DNA of 31,497 bases, taken from positions 1 to 31,497 of IMG/VR virus record IMGVR_UViG_3300047491_000462; one strand, 5' to 3'. This document shows, piece after piece, positions 1 to 7,575 of the stretch. Both the position numbers and the translations under genes were made by a program. Within the stretch, counting starts at the first letter, position 1; each line of letters begins with the position of its first letter. Origin of the DNA: a virus. Under the pieces are notes generated by a model, which ran no database searches, was not told the DNA's origin, and saw only the letters and a program-made list of their open reading frames with translations.

Positions 1-1
1 T

Positions 2-2338
2 GAGAGATGTTTTGTTGAAGTTCGTGAGGTTGAGTTAGGAACTCCAAGAAATAGTGCGGTAACTGATTTTGCTGGTCAAGCATTAGAACCATCTCAAATT
101 GCAATCTCAACTAATGCAACTGTTCCAACAAGAGTTACTTTCCCTTCACCAGTTTACTTGGAACCAAGAAGAGAGTATGCAATTGTTGTTCTAGCACCAT
201 CTACAAATAACTATGAACTTTGGGTTGCAAAAATGGGTGAAAAAACTGTTAATTCACAGTTTTTACCAGATGCTGAAAGTGTGATTGTTACTAAACAATA
301 TACTGGAGGATCTCTATTTAAATCCCAAAATGGTTCTATTTGGACAGCAAGCCAATTTGAGGATATGAAGTTTAAGCTCTATAAAGCAAACTTTACCTCA
401 ACTGATGGTACTGCATATTTTTATAATCCAAGTTTGGGTATTAACGATAATAATACTCCATCTTTATTGCCAGATCCAATAAAGATATTCCCAAGAAAGT
501 TAAAAGTCGGAATTACAACAGCTACTGCTTTAGGAACGGTATTAATACCAGGAACTAAAGTAAGTGAAGGAACTCAACCTGGTCCATATGGATTTATTGA
601 AAAACTAGGTAGCAAAATCACATCAGTTAATATAACAAACGCTGGAACAGGATATACTTCTAGTGCATCTTATACAGCAGTTCCTCTTTATAATATTACA
701 GGGTCTGGAACTGGAGCAACAGCAAACCTAACATTTAGTGGAAATGTATTAACTGGAATTACTGTTAATGCTGCTGGAAATGGATATGCAGTTGGTGATG
801 TTTTAGGAGTCACTACCAGTTCTGTAGGAAAGGGACGTAATGCAAAAATTACAGTAACCGCTATCGATGGAATTGATACCTTATATCTAACAAATGTCCA
901 GGGAGAATCATTTACTGCTGCTCAACCATTAGTTTATTATAATGGATCTTCATCAGTATCTTTAGCACTTACTACTATCTTAAGTTCTTCTGTTCTGAGT
1001 GATTTTTATGATGGAACTGTATTTGAGGTCTCTTCATATGGACATTCGATGCATTCATTAAATAATCTTGTCCAGATTCAGGGTGTAGAACCAGATACTT
1101 TACCAACGGTTGTTGCAAGTAATTTTAATATTTCGGATGGAACACTATCTGTTGCAAGTACAACAGGGTTTAATAACTTTGAGGGGATATCAACTAGCAG
1201 TGGATACCTGAAGATAGGATCTGAAATTCTATATTACACTAGTATTGGTTCTAATAGTGTTGGAATTTCTTCTCGTGGCGTAGATGGGACACCGATTATA
1301 CTTCACGAAAGTGGAGAATTAGTTTATAAGTATGAATTTGGTGGAGCATCTCTCACAAGAATTAATAAAACACATAATTTCCCAACAAATCCATCACTAC
1401 AATCAAGAAATGATCTACACAAATATTACTTACAAATAGATAGACCAGCAAGTCGTACATCTGGTGATAGTTTAATGAACTTCAATAGAGAATTCCAAGG
1501 TGGTGGATCTCTTGCAGAAGCTTCTCGCAATTTCCAATATTCTGCAATTACTCCAGATATTAGAGTAGTTGCACCTGGAGATAGCACATCAATCTCAGCT
1601 CAGGTTAGAACTGTAAGCGGGACTAGTGCTGGTGGAAATGAAGTTTCATTTGTTGATCAAGGATATGAGAATGTCCAACTTGGTGCAGTCAATTTCTTAA
1701 CTACGACTAGATTGGTTGCGTCAAGAGTTAATGAAGCTGCTCGCCTTACTGATCTTCCAAAAAATAGATCTCTAACCGTTGGAATTAGACTTCAAACAGA
1801 AGATCCAAACCTATCACCAGTAATTGACTTAAACACAACGAACGTTGTTCTTCGTAGAAGTATGATTAATAATCCAGTAAGTGATTATGTCACAGATGGT
1901 AGGGTTAACCAAATTAACAATGATCCTCACGCTTGTGTTTATGTCTCTAAAAAAATAAATATTGCTCAACCAGCAACATCACTAAAAGTTTTGATTGCTG
2001 CTAATAGACCATCTTCTTCAGACTTTAGAGTTCTATATAGATTGTTCCGCCCAGATTCGAGTGAAGTAGAACCAGCATTTGAGTTATTCCCAGGATTTGA
2101 TAATTTAGTTGATACTGATGGTGATGGTTTTGGAGATGCTATTGTAAATGACTCCTTAAATACTGGTAAACCAGATGCTGAAGTTAGACCAAGTAAAAAT
2201 GGTGAATTTTTAGAATACCAATTCTCAGTGGAAAACTTGAGTCCATTCACTGGATATCAAATAAAAGTAGTTCTCGCATCAACTGACGAAGCGAATCCAC
2301 CAGAGTTCCAAGATCTTAGAACAATTGCTCTTGCTTGA
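2..2338 (+). CDS. Large baseplate/tail structural protein, 5' end outside window
   Basis: The reading frame is open from base 2 to the TGA at 2336-2338, so about 778 residues are visible and the true start lies before the window. A TTG at 158 is an internal Leu codon, because the 52 codons before it read as normal protein (for example FAGQALEPSQIAIST). The protein is rich in Thr, Ser, Gly and Asn and has no membrane segment. Visible parts are a Gly-rich repeat with NAGTGYT and NAAGNGY motifs (about nt 610-810), a module with KIGSEILYY and SSRGVDGT (about nt 1120-1350), and a conserved C-terminal part with HACVYVSKK, FRVLYRLF and SPFTGYQIK. From memory, this C-terminal part is typical of large structural proteins of T4-like cyanophages, often labelled DUF4815. 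A DTDGDGFGD loop at 2111-2137 may bind calcium. It probably sits in the baseplate or fibre network; the exact T4 counterpart is not clear. Confidence 0.75.
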   Translation, partial: ERCFVEVREVELGTPRNSAVTDFAGQALEPSQIAISTNATVPTRVTFPSPVYLEPRREYAIVVLAPSTNNYELWVAKMGEKTVNSQFLPDAESVIVTKQYTGGSLFKSQNGSIWTASQFEDMKFKLYKANFTSTDGTAYFYNPSLGINDNNTPSLLPDPIKIFPRKLKVGITTATALGTVLIPGTKVSEGTQPGPYGFIEKLGSKITSVNITNAGTGYTSSASYTAVPLYNITGSGTGATANLTFSGNVLTGITVNAAGNGYAVGDVLGVTTSSVGKGRNAKITVTAIDGIDTLYLTNVQGESFTAAQPLVYYNGSSSVSLALTTILSSSVLSDFYDGTVFEVSSYGHSMHSLNNLVQIQGVEPDTLPTVVASNFNISDGTLSVASTTGFNNFEGISTSSGYLKIGSEILYYTSIGSNSVGISSRGVDGTPIILHESGELVYKYEFGGASLTRINKTHNFPTNPSLQSRNDLHKYYLQIDRPASRTSGDSLMNFNREFQGGGSLAEASRNFQYSAITPDIRVVAPGDSTSISAQVRTVSGTSAGGNEVSFVDQGYENVQLGAVNFLTTTRLVASRVNEAARLTDLPKNRSLTVGIRLQTEDPNLSPVIDLNTTNVVLRRSMINNPVSDYVTDGRVNQINNDPHACVYVSKKINIAQPATSLKVLIAANRPSSSDFRVLYRLFRPDSSEVEPAFELFPGFDNLVDTDGDGFGDAIVNDSLNTGKPDAEVRPSKNGEFLEYQFSVENLSPFTGYQIKVVLASTDEANPPEFQDLRTIALA

Positions 2339-2339
2339 T

Positions 2340-2540
2340 ATGATTAAAGTAGAAGGACACACTAATCTTTTTAGAGATGAAGAAAGCGGTGCTATTATGA
2401 ATTTAGACACCGCTGGTTATCATGAATATGTTAAAAAAAGAAATATGAAACAAAAACAACGTGATGAAATTGATAGTATTAGAACTGAGTTGGATGAGAT
2501 AAAGTCAATGTTAAAGCAAATTCTAAAAGAGAGGGACTAG
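2340..2540 (+). CDS. Small conserved cyanophage protein with C-terminal coiled coil
   Basis: This encodes 66 residues starting MIKVEGHTNLFRD. I chose ATG 2340 rather than the in-frame TTG at 2325 because the MIKVEGH start is the form I recall from other cyanophages and because it starts one base after the upstream TGA. The N-terminal half (about 1-32) has a short conserved motif with TNLFRDEESGAI and LDTAGYHEYV. The C-terminal half (about 33-66) is highly charged and predicted helical or coiled coil (DEIDSIRTELDEIKSMLKQI). Function is unknown. Its place among tail genes suggests a structural or assembly helper. It is immediately followed by a late promoter. Confidence 0.75.
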   Translation: MIKVEGHTNLFRDEESGAIMNLDTAGYHEYVKKRNMKQKQRDEIDSIRTELDEIKSMLKQILKERD

Positions 2541-2546
2541 CTTAAA

Positions 2547-2554
2547 TATAAATA
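2547..2554 (+). promoter_or_regulatory. T4-type late promoter TATAAATA
   Basis: The octamer is an exact match to the T4 late promoter -10 element read by gp55-RNA polymerase. It lies in a short intergenic gap 23 bases before the ATG at 2578. The match to the promoter at 20682 extends downstream to 16 identical bases (TATAAATAAATATAGA). It would drive the structural genes from 2578 onwards. Confidence 0.75.
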
Positions 2555-2577
2555 AATATAGAATTTGATTTTAGTAA

Positions 2578-2919
2578 ATGGCAGCAGTCTATACTAGTAA
2601 TCTGGTTATTAATGCTGGCACGGATTATAGTCAAGTTTTTTCTTTAGAAAATAATACTTCCAGCTCTAATCTTGATTTATCACCGTATACTGTTTCTGCA
2701 ATGATGAGAAAACATCATGGTAGTAGCACTGCTACTGTTTTTGCGGCGCAGGTAACTGATGCAATTGCTGGAACTATTAGAATTGCTTTGGGATCTACTA
2801 TAACATCCTCCTTAAAACCAGGAAGATATGTATATGACGTTGTGATTATTAATGGAAGTGGTGCTAAAACACGTGTTGTGGAAGGAATGGCTCTTGTTAG
2901 AGAAGGAGTTACTCGCTAA
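2578..2919 (+). CDS. Virion structural protein, small beta-rich
   Basis: This encodes 113 residues starting MAAVYTSNLVINAGTDYSQ. Alternating hydrophobic and polar residues and an MMRKHHGSSTAT segment give the look of a single beta-sandwich domain. From memory, similar proteins sit beside the tail-fibre genes in many marine T4-like phages and have an N-terminal fold like those of phage baseplate or receptor-binding upper proteins; that similarity is not proved here. It is first in a run of stop-start coupled genes: its TAA overlaps the ATG of the next gene (TAATG). It is probably a tail or fibre component made late, since a late promoter precedes it. Confidence 0.7.
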   Translation: MAAVYTSNLVINAGTDYSQVFSLENNTSSSNLDLSPYTVSAMMRKHHGSSTATVFAAQVTDAIAGTIRIALGSTITSSLKPGRYVYDVVIINGSGAKTRVVEGMALVREGVTR

Positions 2920-3146
2920 TGGCAGACATCAGAGTTAGAGTTGGACAACAACCCGCTATTAAAGTTGTATCGTCCCTTGCTGGTGAAGTTAGTGGTACTT
3001 TAGCAAATTTGAGTGACGTTAATGTATCTACATTATCCAATGGTATGGTTCTTGTTTATAACGGCGTAACAGGTAAATGGGACGCAACTTTAGAATTGAC
3101 GCCAGGCGTCACTCAGAATTTAGACATCAACGGAGGTAGCTTCTAA
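2919..3146 (+). CDS. Short tail-fibre-associated protein ending in INGGSF
   Basis: This encodes 75 residues and starts inside the stop codon of the gene before it (TAATG). The central part (about 28-56) has the LSDVNVSTLSNGMVLVYN...KWDA pattern that recurs in phage tail-fibre proteins. It ends in DINGGSF, almost the same as the IDGGTF end of the next, much longer protein. It is likely a fibre or fibre-attachment component. No enzyme motif is present. Its own stop overlaps the next start, so the products of 2578, 2919 and 3146 are probably translated in coupled fashion. Confidence 0.7.
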   Translation: MADIRVRVGQQPAIKVVSSLAGEVSGTLANLSDVNVSTLSNGMVLVYNGVTGKWDATLELTPGVTQNLDINGGSF

Positions 3147-4804
3147 TGGCAAGTATCATCAGGGTCAAAAGATCTAGTGGTACTAATATACCAGGATCCC
3201 TTCAATGGGGTGAGATGGCCTATGTCACTGGTATTGGTAGTTATGGTGGTCTAAACCAATATAAAGATAGGGTCTTTATTGGTGACGACGGATCTAACGT
3301 TTTATCAATTGGTGGACGTTACTACACCTCCATGATGGATCATCAACCTGGTACAGTCCAGGGTGTTGTCAATACTAGAAACTCAGATGGTGGCATAGTT
3401 GCCATCATGGATAATAGTAGGAAAGTTGATCAGTGGAACGTAGATAATCTTCGTTTAGATGGTAATACATTTTCAAGTGAAAATACAAACGGAGATATAA
3501 TCGTTTCACCAAATGGAACGGGAGACTTTATTTTTACTGGTGGAGCATCTCAACAATATAGAATTAACGATGGTGTAATTGATAGATTTATTGTTGATAC
3601 AATTAATGGATCAACAACTATTAATCAAGGTACACTAACTGGAAACGAACCGACATTAGAATCTGGAGCAACCTGGAATAATCCTGGAGTTGCATTTACT
3701 GGTATTACTTTTAATGCAATAAATCTTGACTCTGCTGCGGGATCTAGTTTGTTGCTCTTAAGAGCAAATAGTCAAGATGTATTTTCCGTTGGTGTAAATG
3801 GAATTACCACCACAACTGGTATTGGAACCGTTGTTGCTGGTGCTGGTGGACCAGGTAATTTCTTTGTACAAAATCTTTTAAGTGCTCAAACAACAACTAC
3901 TCAAAATTTAAATGTTTTGAGTTCTCTGTACCTTGTTGGTATTACATCTTTTACTGGTAGAATTAATCAAACAGGTTTATTCTATAATGAAGGTGGAGCT
4001 GTAATTGATAATATTGGCATTAGTTCTAATGTCATTTCGACAAAACCAGGTGCTGGAAATCAGTTATTTATTGACCCATATCCTGATGGTAAGAGTAATG
4101 AAGGAACGGTTATCATCAAGGGAGACTTACAAGTTGATGGTACTACCGTTACTGTAAATTCATCATCAACTACAATCAATGATGCTATTCTTAGACTTGG
4201 TGATGTAACAACTGAAAGAGTTGTAATGAGTGATGCTGCTGCGGGTGTCAGCACTATTCGTTTAGATTCTGTTGTTGGACTTAACACAAATGACGTAGTT
4301 TCTGGGTCACCAAGATTATCACCCTCAGGTATTACGACTATTACATCGATTGATACTGGAAATAAAATTATTACTATTAATGATACAGTTCAATCTGGTG
4401 GTATTTCTACAACAACTCAATTAATTATTACTACTGGATACGACACCAATACTGATCGTGGTATTTCTTATCAATATAATACTGGTATTGGATCTGGTAA
4501 CAATAAATTAGGATTTTTTGGTTATGATGATAGCACTGGTTATTGGACATATGTTCCCGATGCTACTAACACTAATGAAGTAATTAGTGGAGTAAAAGGA
4601 ACTTTAGATGTTGGTGCAATTTATCTGGACTGGGCAGTATCTGGTATACATACAAGAGGTGCTTTATATTTTGATGCTAATGGTAAAATTATTAGCACAA
4701 ATTCACCAGAAACGGGATATGCATCTACTTCTAACTTTGTTTTAACAACCAATGCAAGTAATGTTCCTGTATGGACTGACGCAATCGATGGAGGTACGTT
4801 CTAA
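3146..4804 (+). CDS. Tail-fibre-like structural protein
   Basis: This encodes 552 residues. The N-terminus (MASIIRVKRSSGTNIPGSLQWGEMAY in two parts, then KDRVFIGDDGSN) is the conserved attachment-type head found on many marine phage fibre proteins. The long middle (about 90-420) is rich in Thr, Gly, Asn and Ile with repeated short beta-strands (for example TINQGTLTGNEPTL, GITTTTGIGTVV), as expected of a fibrous protein. The C-terminal part has YDTNTDRGISYQYNTG and GFFGYDDSTGYWTYVPDA, a motif I recall from cyanophage fibres, and ends in TDAIDGGTF. It probably forms or caps a fibre, with a possible role in host contact. There is no peptidase or chaperone motif at the C-terminus. Confidence 0.75.
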   Translation: MASIIRVKRSSGTNIPGSLQWGEMAYVTGIGSYGGLNQYKDRVFIGDDGSNVLSIGGRYYTSMMDHQPGTVQGVVNTRNSDGGIVAIMDNSRKVDQWNVDNLRLDGNTFSSENTNGDIIVSPNGTGDFIFTGGASQQYRINDGVIDRFIVDTINGSTTINQGTLTGNEPTLESGATWNNPGVAFTGITFNAINLDSAAGSSLLLLRANSQDVFSVGVNGITTTTGIGTVVAGAGGPGNFFVQNLLSAQTTTTQNLNVLSSLYLVGITSFTGRINQTGLFYNEGGAVIDNIGISSNVISTKPGAGNQLFIDPYPDGKSNEGTVIIKGDLQVDGTTVTVNSSSTTINDAILRLGDVTTERVVMSDAAAGVSTIRLDSVVGLNTNDVVSGSPRLSPSGITTITSIDTGNKIITINDTVQSGGISTTTQLIITTGYDTNTDRGISYQYNTGIGSGNNKLGFFGYDDSTGYWTYVPDATNTNEVISGVKGTLDVGAIYLDWAVSGIHTRGALYFDANGKIISTNSPETGYASTSNFVLTTNASNVPVWTDAIDGGTF

Positions 4805-4806
4805 AA

Positions 4807-5058
4807 ATGAATAGTGAAATTGATGTGAATCTTTTGGTTACTGTTTACAACGAAAGAATTAATTCCTTATATTCACAAAATATACTTTTAGAAGCAAGAC
4901 TAAAATCTTTAATTAGAGACTACACTGAAGAAAAAAATAAATTAATGATGTCAAATCTTGAGTTACAAAGACAACTTGACGTTTTAAGTGAAAGTCCTGC
5001 TTCTAAAAAATTATTAAAAGATAAAATTAAAGAAGAATCATCGGATTACGAAGAATAA
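4807..5058 (+). CDS. Small coiled-coil protein upstream of gp13
   Basis: This encodes 83 residues starting MNSEIDVNLLVTVYNERI. Residues about 15-70 form a long amphipathic helix with heptad-like spacing (NSLYSQNILLEARLKSL, then NLELQRQLDVL), so a coiled coil is likely. The C-terminal tail is acidic (EESSDYEE). I recall homologues at the same position in other T4-like cyanophages but know no function. It begins two bases after the fibre-like gene and lies ten bases before gp13, so it belongs to the same late operon. An oligomeric linker or assembly helper is a reasonable but unproved role. Confidence 0.7.
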   Translation: MNSEIDVNLLVTVYNERINSLYSQNILLEARLKSLIRDYTEEKNKLMMSNLELQRQLDVLSESPASKKLLKDKIKEESSDYEE

Positions 5059-5068
5059 GAGGTGAAAA

Positions 5069-5911
5069 ATGGCAAAACCAAGTACTAGGCAGGAATTAGT
5101 TGATTATTGTCTGAGAAGACTTGGTGCGCCTGTTTTGGAAATTAACGTTGATGACGATCAAATTGATGATCTAGTTGACGATGCTATTCAGTATTTCCAA
5201 GAAAGACATTTTGATGGGGTTGAGAGAATGTACCTCAAGTACAAGATCACTCAGGATGATCTTGATAGAGGTAGGGCAAAAAATACGGATGGAATTGGAA
5301 TTGTAACGACAACGGCAAGTTCTACAATTCCAGGGTATGGAACAACGTCATTTAATTTTTACGAAACGTCAAATTACATTCAAGTTCCAGATTCAGTCAT
5401 TGGTATAGAAAGGATATTTAAATTTGATACTAGTTCTATTTCTGGTGGAATGTTCAGTATCAAATATCAACTGTTTTTAAATGATCTGTATTATTTTAAT
5501 TCAGTAGAATTATTGCATTATGCAATGACTAAAACATATCTTGAAGATATTGACTTTTTACTTACAACAGATAAACAAGTAAGATTTAACAAGCGTCAAG
5601 ATAGGTTATATTTAGATATTGATTGGGGTGCAGAGTCAAAAGATAATTGGTTAATTCTTGATTGCTATAGAGCTCTTGATCCATCATCATTCTCTCAAGT
5701 TTATAATGACTCTTTCTTAAAGAAATATCTTACTGCCCTAATTAAGAGGCAATGGGGACAGAATTTAATTAAATTTAATGGTGTTAAGTTGCCAGGTGGT
5801 ATTGAGTTAAATGGTAGACAATTATATGATGATGCGGAAAGAGAATTAGAAGATATTAAATCTAGAATGACCCTAGAGTATGAATTACCACCTTACGATT
5901 TTATTGGATAA
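5069..5911 (+). CDS. 13: Neck protein gp13
   Basis: This encodes 280 residues (T4 gp13 about 309). The N-terminus TRQELVDYCLRRLGAPVLEI and the acidic DDDQIDDLVDDAIQYFQERH stretch are characteristic of T4-like gp13. In T4, gp13 and gp14 form the neck that closes the DNA-filled head below the portal and provides the tail docking site. A good ribosome binding site (AAGAGGTG) precedes the ATG. The stop overlaps the gp14 start (TAATG), which suits fixed-ratio synthesis of the two neck partners. There is no sign of truncation. Confidence 0.92.
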   Translation: MAKPSTRQELVDYCLRRLGAPVLEINVDDDQIDDLVDDAIQYFQERHFDGVERMYLKYKITQDDLDRGRAKNTDGIGIVTTTASSTIPGYGTTSFNFYETSNYIQVPDSVIGIERIFKFDTSSISGGMFSIKYQLFLNDLYYFNSVELLHYAMTKTYLEDIDFLLTTDKQVRFNKRQDRLYLDIDWGAESKDNWLILDCYRALDPSSFSQVYNDSFLKKYLTALIKRQWGQNLIKFNGVKLPGGIELNGRQLYDDAERELEDIKSRMTLEYELPPYDFIG

Positions 5912-7575
5912 TGGCATTAAATCCCTTTTTTCTTCAAGGATCTTTTGGTGAGCAAAGACTCGTTCAAGAGTTAATTAATGAGCAGCTTAAAATTTATGGA
6001 GTAGAAGTAACTTATATTCCAAGAAAAGTTGTATCACGACCAGATTTATTTGGTGAGATAGATTTAAGAGAAATAACATCATCAACTTTTGATGATAATT
6101 TCTTAATTGAGGCATATGTACAAAATTATGAAGGATATAGTGGGTCGGGAGATATCTTAACTAAATTTGGTATGTCTTTACGTGATGAAGTTACTTTAGT
6201 TATTTCTAGAGAAAGATATGAAGATTTTATTGCACCATTTATAACTGGACTACCAGCCGATGAAATTTTAATTGGTGAACGTCCTAAAGAAGGTGATTTG
6301 ATATACTTTCCACTAGGTGGAAGATTATTCGAAGTAAAATTTGTTGAGCATGAACAACCCTTTTACCAATTAGGAAAAAATTATGTTTATGAATTAAAAT
6401 GCGAACTCTTTGAATATGAAGATGAGGTTCTTGATACTTCTATAGAAGAGATTGATAAAACTATTGAGGATCAAGGTTATATCACAACACTTATTCTTTC
6501 TGGGTTGGGGGTAACAGCTACTGCAAGTCCTGTTGTTAATACTGGTTATGTAAGACAGATATTCTTAAACGATGATGGAACAGGTTATACGTCAACACCA
6601 ACTATTACATTTTCAGCACCTCCTGGAGGAACTCAGGCAACTGCGGTTGCGATCACAACAAGTAAAAATGGAGTTTACTCTATTTCAGAAATTTTGATAA
6701 CTAATGCTGGAAGTGGGCACACTGTTGCACCAACAATAACAATTAGTGGTGGCGGTGGAACTGGAGCAGCTGCTACTTGTAGCATAGAAGAATCATATTT
6801 TGGAATATCTCAACTTACTGTTGGATCAAACGGATCTGGATATCCAACATCACCAATAGTTACAATTTCCAATCCAACTGGAATTGCTGGTGTTGCAACT
6901 GCTGGAATTTCGACTTTAGGCGTTGTTAACGCAATTAGTATTTCTAATGGTGGATCATTCTATGACCCTAATAAGAACCCTGTGGTAACGTTCTCAACAC
7001 CTTCTCCAGTACCAGTGGGATTTGTAACAGCAACTGGATATGCTGTAGTTGGTTCGGCAGGAACAATAACTTCTATTGTACTTACAAACGCTGGTGTGGG
7101 ATACACAGAAGCGCCAACAATAAGCATTGGAAGTAGTTTTGCGGATAAGATTGGATTGTCAACAGCACGTGCAGTAGCGGTTGTTAACAGTTCAGATCAA
7201 GTTATTGGTGTGAGAATTGTCGATCCTGGAAATGGATATATTTCTGGGCAAGTAACTGTTACAATTGCAGATCCACCAAGAATTACTGGAATTGGAACCT
7301 ATCAATATAATGAACTTGTTGTTGGTGAGCAATCAAGAACAACCGCAAGGGTTAAGTCTTGGGATGTTGATACAAGAACTCTTAAAGTTGGAATAAATAG
7401 TGGAACCTTCTATGAAGGTGAAGATTTAGTCGGTGCTGCAACATCCGCCATATATTCTATTTCTTCTTATGATAGAGAAGACATTTATGATCCGTATGCA
7501 CAAAATGATGAAATTGAAGCAATAGCAGATCAACTCGTAGACTTTTCAGAATCAAATCCTTTTGGTAATTACTAA
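5911..7575 (+). CDS. 14: Neck protein gp14 with a six-repeat insertion
   Basis: This encodes 554 residues, about twice T4 gp14 (256). Residues 1-195 are gp14-like (MALNPFFLQGSFGEQRLVQE, then YIPRKVVSRPDLFGE and FELK-type strands), and residues about 461-554 resume with QYNELVVGEQSRTTARVKSWD and the gp14-like DPYAQNDEIEAIADQLVDFS end. Between them, residues about 213-455 hold six copies of a roughly 40-residue repeat with the core I..I.ITNAGSGYT..PT(I/V)TIS. The reading frame is unbroken, so this is a true domain insertion. gp14 joins gp13 in the neck between portal and tail. The inserted repeats probably protrude from the neck as a beta-rich appendage. Confidence 0.9.
   Translation: MALNPFFLQGSFGEQRLVQELINEQLKIYGVEVTYIPRKVVSRPDLFGEIDLREITSSTFDDNFLIEAYVQNYEGYSGSGDILTKFGMSLRDEVTLVISRERYEDFIAPFITGLPADEILIGERPKEGDLIYFPLGGRLFEVKFVEHEQPFYQLGKNYVYELKCELFEYEDEVLDTSIEEIDKTIEDQGYITTLILSGLGVTATASPVVNTGYVRQIFLNDDGTGYTSTPTITFSAPPGGTQATAVAITTSKNGVYSISEILITNAGSGHTVAPTITISGGGGTGAAATCSIEESYFGISQLTVGSNGSGYPTSPIVTISNPTGIAGVATAGISTLGVVNAISISNGGSFYDPNKNPVVTFSTPSPVPVGFVTATGYAVVGSAGTITSIVLTNAGVGYTEAPTISIGSSFADKIGLSTARAVAVVNSSDQVIGVRIVDPGNGYISGQVTVTIADPPRITGIGTYQYNELVVGEQSRTTARVKSWDVDTRTLKVGINSGTFYEGEDLVGAATSAIYSISSYDREDIYDPYAQNDEIEAIADQLVDFSESNPFGNY
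6547..7275 (+). repeat. Six tandem ~40-residue GxGY repeats inside gp14
   Basis: Repeat units begin at about residues 213, 255, 298, 337, 385 and 431 of gp14. Core motifs are DDGTGYTSTPTITFS, NAGSGHTVAPTITISG, SNGSGYPTSPIVTIS, SNGGSFYDPNKNPVVTFS, NAGVGYTEAPTISIG and DPGNGYISGQVTVTI. The nucleotide copies have diverged, so these are old protein repeats, not recent DNA duplications. The same motif (NAGTGYT, AAGNGYA) occurs in the first protein of the window near nt 610-810. Confidence 0.85.

Noticed and set aside
158-160. TTG start for the first protein
   Set aside because: The frame is open to base 2 and the upstream residues fit the protein, so TTG is an internal Leu codon.
1954-1961. AATAAATA inside the first gene
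   Set aside because: No gene starts at the usual 20-35 base distance; likely chance in AT-rich coding DNA. The same holds for 7392-7399 in gp14 and CATAAATA at 26089-26096 in uvsW.
5911-7575. gp14 length as a gene fusion or misassembly
   Set aside because: The frame is unbroken, both gp14 ends are in order and the repeats have diverged evenly, so a natural insertion is more likely than an artefact.
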